Positions 1 to 5,688 of a stretch of DNA of 7,099 nt are shown piece by piece. Under the pieces are notes generated by a model. It was not told the origin of the DNA and made no database searches. It worked only from the letters and a program-made list of their open reading frames with translations. The stretch lies in NCBI GenBank assembly GCA_029960905.1, contig JASBVU010000095.1:1-7099 (forward strand), given 5' to 3'. A program made the position numbers and the translations under genes. Origin of the DNA: Thermoanaerobacterium sp. GTDB taxonomy: Bacteria > Bacillota > Thermoanaerobacteria > Thermoanaerobacterales > Thermoanaerobacteraceae. Position 1 is the stretch's first letter. Each line of letters starts with the position of its first letter.

Positions 1-93
1 ATAAGTCCGGGTGAAGATGGAGTAGAGTTAATGAAAATATTAGATGCAATATATAAATCAGCGGAAACTGGGCATGAAGTCATAATAGAATAA
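1..93 (+). CDS. C-terminal end of a Gfo/Idh/MocA-type oxidoreductase (partial, 5' end outside window)
   Basis: The frame starting at base 1 is open for 30 codons and stops at TAA 91-93. The residues read SPGEDGVELMKILDAIYKSA and then ETGHEV. This matches the usual last helix and tail of Gfo/Idh/MocA family dehydrogenases: an S-P-E/G-D-G start, then L-x-x-I-x-A-I-Y-x-S-A-x-T-G-K/H-E-V. Members bind NAD(P) in an N-terminal Rossmann fold and oxidise or reduce sugars, inositols or glycosides; that domain lies outside the window, so the substrate is unknown. Its close spacing to the isomerase-like gene downstream (71 bases, same strand) suggests one transcript, and such pairs are common in sugar and inositol catabolism. 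The family call rests on about 30 residues only. Confidence 0.72.
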   Translation: MSPGEDGVELMKILDAIYKSAETGHEVIIE

Positions 94-105
94 TGAAGTC
101 AATAC

Positions 106-118
106 CCAATTAAATTGG
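106..118. repeat. Perfect 13-base palindrome in the leader of the isomerase-like gene
   Basis: CCAATT-A-AATTGG is a perfect inverted repeat between the oxidoreductase stop (93) and the next ribosome site (154). As RNA it would give a 5-base-pair stem with a 3-base loop. It has no T-run after it, so it is not a rho-independent terminator. It could be a protein-binding site or a chance palindrome in AT-rich DNA. Confidence 0.3.
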
Positions 119-153
119 TAATAAGTATGAGGCTTAAATTAATTTTACAATAT

Positions 154-161
154 AGGAGAGG
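154..161 (+). promoter_or_regulatory. Ribosome binding site of the isomerase-like gene
   Basis: AGGAGAGG is a strong Shine-Dalgarno sequence. From AGGAG the gap is 6 bases to ATG 165 and 9 bases to the adjacent in-frame ATG 168. Both are acceptable, so the protein may start with one Met or two; the choice changes the product by a single residue. Confidence 0.8.
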
Positions 162-164
162 TTT

Positions 165-1016
165 ATGATGAAGATAAGTGTAATAGTGGATTCTTTTAGA
201 CTTCCATTAAAAGAAGGTATCAAAAGAGCAAAAGAACTGGGTGCTCAAGGAATACAAATTTATGCTGTATCAGGAGAAATGGCTCCTGAAAACTTATCCG
301 CAGCAAAAAGGAGAGAACTTCTAAATTATATAAAAGACAATGGACTCGTAGTTTCAGCATTATGTGGAGATTTAGGAGGACATGGATTTGCCATAAAAGA
401 TAACAACTTGGCCAAAATAGAGCGTTCCAAATTAATAATGGACCTTGCTAAAGATTTAGAAACATCAGTTGTTACAACACATATTGGAGTTATACCGGAC
501 GATCCTAATCATGAGAGATTTAAAATCTTGCAAGATGCATGTGAACAGCTTGGTGAATATGGTGAGAAAGTAGATGCATATTTTGCAATAGAGACAGGAC
601 CAGAAAAGACTGAAACACTAAAAAATTTTTTAGATAATTTAAATAGCAGAAATGTAAAAGTCAACTATGATCCTGCTAACTTAGTAATGGTAACTGGCGA
701 TGACCCAATAAAAGGAGTATATACTCTAAAAGATTATATAGTGCATACACATGCTAAGGACGGAATTATGAAAAAACAGACTAATCCTGAAAGAATATAT
801 AACTTTTTTGCTGAAGGTGGCATTGATGACATAAAACTTGAAGACTATTTTAGAGAAGTACCCCTTGGGGAAGGAAAAGTCGATTTTAAAAACTATATTA
901 AAGCTCTAAAAGATATAGGATATGATGGATTTCTCACAATAGAAAGAGAAGTTGGAGAAAATCCTGAGGAAGATATAAAGAGAGCTGTGGAATTTCTGAT
1001 GGGAATATTGAGATAA
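165..1016 (+). CDS. Sugar phosphate isomerase/epimerase family protein (xylose-isomerase-like TIM barrel)
   Basis: This 283-residue protein has the size and pattern of the xylose-isomerase-like TIM-barrel family (AP endonuclease 2 fold), which includes epimerases, hydroxypyruvate isomerase, inosose dehydratase (IolE-like) and related lyases. Residues that fit the usual metal site lie on successive barrel strands: E143 (AIETGP), D169 (NYDPAN), H196 (HTHAKDG) and E260 (LTIERE). H106 (TTHIG) and the P-L-G-E-G loop at 233-237 are also typical. There is no signal peptide, so it should be cytoplasmic. It follows the oxidoreductase tail by 71 bases and probably shares its transcript. Known pairs of these two families handle inositols, keto-sugars or 3-keto-glycosides. 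The exact reaction is not determined: fold and metal site are well supported, but isomerase, epimerase, dehydratase and glycoside-cleaving roles all remain open. AGGAGAGG just upstream supports the start; ATG 168 is an equal alternative. Confidence 0.9.
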   Translation: MMKISVIVDSFRLPLKEGIKRAKELGAQGIQIYAVSGEMAPENLSAAKRRELLNYIKDNGLVVSALCGDLGGHGFAIKDNNLAKIERSKLIMDLAKDLETSVVTTHIGVIPDDPNHERFKILQDACEQLGEYGEKVDAYFAIETGPEKTETLKNFLDNLNSRNVKVNYDPANLVMVTGDDPIKGVYTLKDYIVHTHAKDGIMKKQTNPERIYNFFAEGGIDDIKLEDYFREVPLGEGKVDFKNYIKALKDIGYDGFLTIEREVGENPEEDIKRAVEFLMGILR

Positions 1017-1071
1017 TAAGGTAAATAGCAGACATCAGTATGATGACATAATATATTCTAAATATAATTTT

Positions 1072-1101
1072 TTGTTATTTCAATCAATTAAATAGTATTA
1101 T
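1072..1101 (+). promoter_or_regulatory. Candidate promoter ahead of the glycosidase genes
   Basis: TTGTTA (1072-1077) and TATTAT (1096-1101) resemble sigma-A -35 and -10 boxes with an 18-base spacer. A perfect TATAAT also occurs at 1063-1068, but its best -35 partner (ATGACA, 1043-1048) is only 14 bases away, which is too close. The region is very AT-rich, so such matches are expected by chance. Position supports it: this 166-base gap is the largest between genes here and sits before three tightly packed glycosidase genes. Confidence 0.3.
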
Positions 1102-1102
1102 T

Positions 1103-1115
1103 AATAGACGCTATT
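1103..1115. repeat. Short inverted repeat near the predicted transcription start
   Basis: AATAG-ACG-CTATT is an inverted repeat with 5-base arms and a 3-base centre. It begins 2 bases after the candidate -10 box, where a repressor site would block transcription. It does not match the catabolite-repression (cre) consensus. The arms are short and may be chance. Confidence 0.22.
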
Positions 1116-1141
1116 TTCAATATAGTAATCAAGAAATGTAT

Positions 1142-1165
1142 ATTGCATTTTTGAAATCTTGCAAT
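1142..1165. repeat. Inverted repeat just upstream of the GH35 ribosome site (possible operator)
   Basis: The arms ATTGCA (1142-1147) and TGCAAT (1160-1165) are exact reverse complements, 12 bases apart, centred at 1153.5. TT/AA pairs near the centre add partial symmetry. The right arm ends 1 base before the ribosome-site region of the GH35-type gene. Two half-sites 18 bases apart would suit a dimeric regulator, but no regulator gene is visible here. Chance cannot be excluded. Confidence 0.28.
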
Positions 1166-1182
1166 GAAAGGTGTAATCATAG

Positions 1183-3567
1183 ATGACAATTGAAGTAAAG
1201 AATAAAGCTTTTTTTATAGATGGCAAACCTATTTTTTTGTATGGTGCGGAACTTCATTATTTCAGATGTCCTAAAAGTGAGTGGAGCGATCGACTGGACA
1301 AAATTAGAGAAGCTGGATGCAATCTTGTAAGTACGTATATACCTTGGATGTGGCATGAAATCAAAGAAGGCGAAATTGACCTTGAGGGCAGGACACATGA
1401 AGAAAGAAATTTAGATGGATTTTTAAAGTTAGTAAGGGATAAAGGGCTTTATTGTATAGTGCGACCTGGACCGTATATCATGTCTGAAACAAAAAATTCG
1501 GGTATTCCCGAATGGCTTTTAAGAAATTATCCAGAAATAATCGCAAAAGATAAGAAAGGTAAAAATCATCCAGCAGAAGTTATTACCTATCAGCATCCAG
1601 TTTTTCTTAAGAGGGTTAAAAGTTGGTACGGAGCAGTCAATGATGTTATTTCGAAGTATCAAATTAATAACAGCGGAACTGTAATAATGTACCAATTGTG
1701 TAATGAGATAGGCATGTTTCACTGGGTAACAAATACTTCGGATTACAGTGAGCATATACTAAACAAATTTGCATATTACCTGCTACATAAATACAGGTCC
1801 TTAGATAATTTAAATAGAAGTTATAAATCGAATTACAAAGAAATAATGGAATTTGTAAGAGATTTTAAAGATGAAAAGCTTAATAATTTTGCAGCTAAAT
1901 TGCACTACGAATGGGGAATATTCTGGAGAGAGTATATCAAAGAATATATTTTGACTTTGCGCGAGTATGCAAAAGAGACAGGAATAACGGTACCTTTTAT
2001 TGTAAATGTACATGGATTTAAGGATTTGTCATTGAGTAGTAGGGGCATGGACTATCCAATTGGTCTTTCACAGCTTTATAAAACTACAGAAGTGAAAGAC
2101 GCGGTCTTGGCAGGCGATTTTTATCCGGGCCATGTGTCATATGACTCATACCACGACCTTGTGTTAAGTTGTGCATTTACTGATGCTATATCAAACGGTG
2201 AGCAGCCGGTTTTTTCTGCTGAATTTCAGTCAGGGAGGTTATCCGACAGGCCTCGTATAAGTCCAAATGATGTCGACCTAAGTACGCGGACATGTATAGC
2301 AAATGGAATGAATGCAATTAATTTTTACATGTTTGTAAGTGGGGAAAATTATGAGGATATAGGCCTTTTTGGGCGAAGGCACGACTGGCAAGCACCTGTT
2401 GATATTAATGGCAATTTAAGGCCTCATTATTTTAAAATTCAACATATGGGCAAAATGTTAAATGTATTTGGACGACAATTGTCTGGCACAAAAAAAGAAA
2501 TAAGCACTCATGTCGCTTTTTATCCTGATTATTACATGACTGAAGTTTACGATGATTATACAAAAGATATGGTAAACAAAATTGCATTTGAAAGGGATGT
2601 ATTTTACTACAACGGCATTTGCAGATTATTGACGGCAGCAAACATAGCTTTTGATGCTTATGACATTATGAAGGAAGATACTATTCCAGTTGATAAAATC
2701 CCATCTCTTTGGGTATTTTCAACGGAATGGATGGATGGGAAAATTCAAAGCAAATTATTACAGTATGTAAAAGACGGCGGAGTAATGATATTATATCCCA
2801 CAGTTCCTGAATTTAATCTACAAGGAGAAAAGTGCAGGGAACTGATCGATGGGCTTGGAATCAAGGAGTTTAATGTAAAAAAAGGATGGGAACACGTCAA
2901 TGTTATGGGTATAGATTCTGTTTTTGTAAATCAGAGAATGATAATAAAGGAATGCATTGGTGAGCCTATAGCATGGGCAGAAGAAAATGGCAAAAATGAA
3001 TATGCTGGATTTATAAAGGATTATGGAAAAGGAAAGATATTATTGCTCGGCATAGGAATGGAAAATGACTACAATTATAAGTTGGATGTTATAAAATTGA
3101 TTGCAGAAAAGGCAGGTATAAAACCTGTTGTTTCAACCGATGATGAAAATTTATCTGTAACGATACGCAAAGATGATAACAATAGTTTTGTCTTTATTAA
3201 CAATTATGATGAAATAGAAAGAAAGACGACCATAAAATATAAAGATGATATTTTATTTGGCGGGAAGGAATTGGTGATAGCTAAAAGAACAGGAGTCATG
3301 CTACCGATAGGCTGCAGCCTGACTGATGATATAAGCATAATTTACAGTACTGCTGAAATATATGATATGACAATGAGAAATGGTTATATGGAATTGTTTA
3401 TAAAATTATCAACAGGAAACATCGGGGAAATTATATTGAAATCATCAGTATGGGAACCTGTACAAAGTGAGAAAAATGAAATTACTGTGCTTGAGAAAGA
3501 TATGTATAAGATTGAGATTGATGGGCTTTTAGGACAGGATGCTCGTATATTGCTGAAGTATGTTTAA
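1183..3567 (+). CDS. GH35-type beta-galactosidase-like glycoside hydrolase
   Basis: This 794-residue cytoplasmic protein (no signal peptide) starts with a clan GH-A TIM barrel of the GH35 type, about residues 5-425. Recognisable blocks are GAELHYFR (21-28), STYIPWMWHE (50-59), IVRPGPYIMSE (92-102), GIPEWL (107-112), the acid/base motif QLCNEIG with E175, and the nucleophile motif SAEFQSG with E347. Residues about 440-645 look like the amidotransferase-like domain that follows the barrel in GH42-type enzymes; 650-794 is rich in beta strands and ends the protein. GH35 and GH42 enzymes release terminal beta-linked galactose (some GH35 members glucosamine), with retention of configuration. The motifs differ from the usual GH35 Q-V-E-N-E-Y-G, so galactose specificity is inferred only. 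The start is firm: TAG at 1180-1182 lies directly upstream in frame, and AAAGGTG at 1167-1173 is 9 bases away. Its stop TAA is followed after 17 bases by the GH2 gene, so the two are probably co-expressed. Confidence 0.88.
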   Translation: MTIEVKNKAFFIDGKPIFLYGAELHYFRCPKSEWSDRLDKIREAGCNLVSTYIPWMWHEIKEGEIDLEGRTHEERNLDGFLKLVRDKGLYCIVRPGPYIMSETKNSGIPEWLLRNYPEIIAKDKKGKNHPAEVITYQHPVFLKRVKSWYGAVNDVISKYQINNSGTVIMYQLCNEIGMFHWVTNTSDYSEHILNKFAYYLLHKYRSLDNLNRSYKSNYKEIMEFVRDFKDEKLNNFAAKLHYEWGIFWREYIKEYILTLREYAKETGITVPFIVNVHGFKDLSLSSRGMDYPIGLSQLYKTTEVKDAVLAGDFYPGHVSYDSYHDLVLSCAFTDAISNGEQPVFSAEFQSGRLSDRPRISPNDVDLSTRTCIANGMNAINFYMFVSGENYEDIGLFGRRHDWQAPVDINGNLRPHYFKIQHMGKMLNVFGRQLSGTKKEISTHVAFYPDYYMTEVYDDYTKDMVNKIAFERDVFYYNGICRLLTAANIAFDAYDIMKEDTIPVDKIPSLWVFSTEWMDGKIQSKLLQYVKDGGVMILYPTVPEFNLQGEKCRELIDGLGIKEFNVKKGWEHVNVMGIDSVFVNQRMIIKECIGEPIAWAEENGKNEYAGFIKDYGKGKILLLGIGMENDYNYKLDVIKLIAEKAGIKPVVSTDDENLSVTIRKDDNNSFVFINNYDEIERKTTIKYKDDILFGGKELVIAKRTGVMLPIGCSLTDDISIIYSTAEIYDMTMRNGYMELFIKLSTGNIGEIILKSSVWEPVQSEKNEITVLEKDMYKIEIDGLLGQDARILLKYV

Positions 3568-3571
3568 TGGT

Positions 3572-3577
3572 GAGGAG
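3572..3577 (+). promoter_or_regulatory. Ribosome binding site that fixes the GH2 start
   Basis: GAGGAG lies 7 bases before ATG 3585, the ideal distance. It lies inside the longer frame that begins at ATG 3567 and only 1 base before ATG 3579, so neither of those starts can use it. ATG 3567 overlaps the preceding stop (TAATG) and has no good site of its own. Confidence 0.75.
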
Positions 3578-3584
3578 AATGCCT

Positions 3585-5651
3585 ATGCGATTGGATTTAA
3601 ATGAAAAATGGGAATACAGGCCGTTAGCTCGTACGTGTGTGCAGTCGGACGGAACTATAATTGAGGATACTAATAATCTTCCAGCTTCAGGAGTCATGGA
3701 TATACCGCAGAACTGTCAGCTTGCCGGTATTCATGACTTTGCGGGAAAGATTGAATTCATACGGTGCTTTGATATTGACTTGAATGAAATTCAGGATAAA
3801 ATAGCTTTTCTGAGATTTGAAGGTGTTGACTATTTTGCTGATGTTTATTTGAATGAAGAATACATTGGAGAACATGAAGGTTATTTTCAACCATTTGAGT
3901 TTAATATAACCGGTCTTTTAAAAGAACACAATGTATTAAAAGTTGTTGTTAATTCTCCTATGGAAGATACAGAAAAAGTATGGCCCGATAACAAGATGCT
4001 AATAAAAGGTGTGTTAAATCATCATGATGCACGTCCAGGAGGCTGCAGCCGAGAATGGGGTCAGACCCAAAATACTGGTGGAATATGGAACGATGTATAT
4101 ATAGACTTAAGACCATTGAATTTTATTAAAAATATCAAATGGATTCCAACGCTTCTAAACGATGGAAGTGCCAAGCTTGACATAAGGACTGAAATATATT
4201 GTACTGAACCCGATGATTATAGTATTTTGATAGAGATGGACGGCATTAAGTATGCACGAAATGTAAAGCTTAGGGAATTACTTGAAGAAAAGGATTTTGT
4301 AATAACAATCAAATCGCCAAAGCTATGGTGGACATGGGATATTGGAGAACCATACCTATATCATTGCAAACTTAAGCTTATAAAAAGAGATAAGATAATT
4401 CACGAAAAAAATTTTAATGCAGGTATTAGGAGCTTTACATATAATTCTGATAAAAATGAATGGCTTTTAAATAATAAGAGGATTTTCATCAGGGGCACGA
4501 ATATTATACCGACTCAATGGCTGAGCGAGTACACTTTAGATAAAATCGACAGGGATATAAGAATGATAAAAGAAGCCAATATCAATTCTGTTCGTGTACA
4601 TGCACATATTACAAGAAAAGAATTTTATGAGGTGTGCGACAGGGAAGGTATATTAATATGGCAGGATTTCCCTCTTCAATGGAGTTATGACCGCGGCGAC
4701 TGGTTTGCGGAAAATGCAGTGGCACAGATTAAGGATATGGTTGAGATGCTTTATAATCATACGTCTATATGCATATGGTGCTGCCACAACGAGCCAAGTG
4801 TAAATACGGAAGAACTGGATCCGCTGCTATATAAAACAGTATGCGCTCTGGACTCGACAAGATATGTGCATGAACATTCTGATTTTCGTGAACATCCTTA
4901 CCCTGGATGGTATTATACGACAGTTGAGGAATTCATGACAAAGCCGTACAAACCTATAGTAAGTGAATTTGGTGCACAGGCATTGCCGAATATTCAAATA
5001 GCAAAAGAAATTTGCGGCGAAACATGGCCACCTGATTGGAGTAAAATGGCATATCATGATTTTCAGTACGATGAGACATTTAATGTAGCAGGAATAAAGA
5101 TGGGGGTAAATTTAGATGAATTTATAGAAAATTCTCAGAAGTATCAGGCCAACCTTTTAAAATACGCCATCGAAGAATACCGCCTTGATAAGTATAAAGA
5201 CCTTGGCGGTATATACCAATTTATGTTTGTGGATTGTTGGCCCTCCATAACATGGTCAGTAGTTGATTATAATAGAGAACCAAAAAAAGGATATTTTGCT
5301 CTAAAACAAGCATATCAACTTGTACTGCCGGTTGTAAAGATGATGCGTAGTAAATGGACAAAGAAAAAAGGTGTTGAAATAAGATTATACATTATAAACG
5401 ATTATCATAAAATCTTACAAGGCTACCGCTATGAACTGTTGATTAAAAAAGATGAAAATGAAACCATCATAAAAGATGGTAAATTCAACATTGAGGAAGA
5501 TACGGTAAAAGAGGTTGCTAGGTTTGGATATTCTGCTCCAAAAGAACTGGATGACGGAGATTACAAATTAATAATTAAGATTTTTGATGACATGGGGCAA
5601 ATTGTTTCTTTAAATGATTATGAAATTAAATTAGTTTCACAAATAAGTTAA
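3585..5651 (+). CDS. GH2 glycoside hydrolase, beta-mannosidase-like
   Basis: With the start at 3585 the protein has 688 residues and begins MRLDLNEKWEYR, a typical GH2 N-terminus. The domain order is a sugar-binding jelly-roll (about 1-180, ending in NTGGIWNDVYIDLRP), an immunoglobulin-like domain (185-285), a TIM barrel (about 290-590) and a C-terminal beta domain (600-688). RGTNIIPTQW (303-312) opens the barrel. The acid/base is E403 in CCHNEP and the nucleophile is E461 in VSEFGAQALP. IWQDFP (358-363), the SEFGxQ motif and DCWPSITWS (550-558) resemble beta-mannosidases more than beta-galactosidases or glucuronidases. The reaction would be retaining release of a terminal beta-linked sugar. 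Mannose is an inference; beta-galactose, glucuronic acid or glucosamine cannot be ruled out. At 688 residues it is shorter than many beta-mannosidases (about 800-900) but has both catalytic residues and looks intact. No signal peptide is present. A longer in-frame start at 3567 adds MVRRMP but lacks a ribosome site. Confidence 0.9.
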   Translation: MRLDLNEKWEYRPLARTCVQSDGTIIEDTNNLPASGVMDIPQNCQLAGIHDFAGKIEFIRCFDIDLNEIQDKIAFLRFEGVDYFADVYLNEEYIGEHEGYFQPFEFNITGLLKEHNVLKVVVNSPMEDTEKVWPDNKMLIKGVLNHHDARPGGCSREWGQTQNTGGIWNDVYIDLRPLNFIKNIKWIPTLLNDGSAKLDIRTEIYCTEPDDYSILIEMDGIKYARNVKLRELLEEKDFVITIKSPKLWWTWDIGEPYLYHCKLKLIKRDKIIHEKNFNAGIRSFTYNSDKNEWLLNNKRIFIRGTNIIPTQWLSEYTLDKIDRDIRMIKEANINSVRVHAHITRKEFYEVCDREGILIWQDFPLQWSYDRGDWFAENAVAQIKDMVEMLYNHTSICIWCCHNEPSVNTEELDPLLYKTVCALDSTRYVHEHSDFREHPYPGWYYTTVEEFMTKPYKPIVSEFGAQALPNIQIAKEICGETWPPDWSKMAYHDFQYDETFNVAGIKMGVNLDEFIENSQKYQANLLKYAIEEYRLDKYKDLGGIYQFMFVDCWPSITWSVVDYNREPKKGYFALKQAYQLVLPVVKMMRSKWTKKKGVEIRLYIINDYHKILQGYRYELLIKKDENETIIKDGKFNIEEDTVKEVARFGYSAPKELDDGDYKLIIKIFDDMGQIVSLNDYEIKLVSQIS

Positions 5652-5673
5652 TATTAAAAGCATTCAATTTTTG

Positions 5674-5680
5674 AGAGGAG
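5674..5680 (+). promoter_or_regulatory. Ribosome binding site that fixes the GH94 start
   Basis: AGAGGAG ends 8 bases before ATG 5689, a good distance, and only 2 bases before the in-frame ATG 5683, which is too close. The protein therefore most likely begins MSDKKIF rather than MIMSDKK. The site lies in the 37-base gap after the GH2 stop, which leaves little room for a separate promoter. Confidence 0.75.
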
Positions 5681-5688
5681 AAATGATT

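Noticed and set aside
1017..1080. Possible terminator after the isomerase-like gene
   Set aside because: There is a T-run near 1068-1073 but no GC-containing hairpin before it, so a rho-independent terminator is not supported.
1102..1116. Possible catabolite-repression (cre) site around the CG at 1109-1110
   Set aside because: The bases at the conserved T-G and C-W positions of the cre consensus do not match.
630..1817. A 17-base exact repeat (TTAGATAATTTAAATAG at 630-646 and 1801-1817)
   Set aside because: Both copies are inside genes in the same reading phase and encode L-D-N-L-N in two unrelated proteins; shared AT-rich codons explain it.
1177..2641. Several minus-strand open frames of 67-78 codons opposite the GH35-type gene
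   Set aside because: They are all antisense to a gene with intact catalytic motifs; their Phe/Ile/Tyr/Cys-rich products are typical of reverse reading of AT-rich coding DNA.
3310..4050. The GC-rich palindrome GGCTGCAGCC occurring twice (3310-3319 and 4041-4050)
   Set aside because: Both copies lie within coding sequence and encode Gly-Cys-Ser; two copies with no intergenic occurrence do not suggest a functional element.
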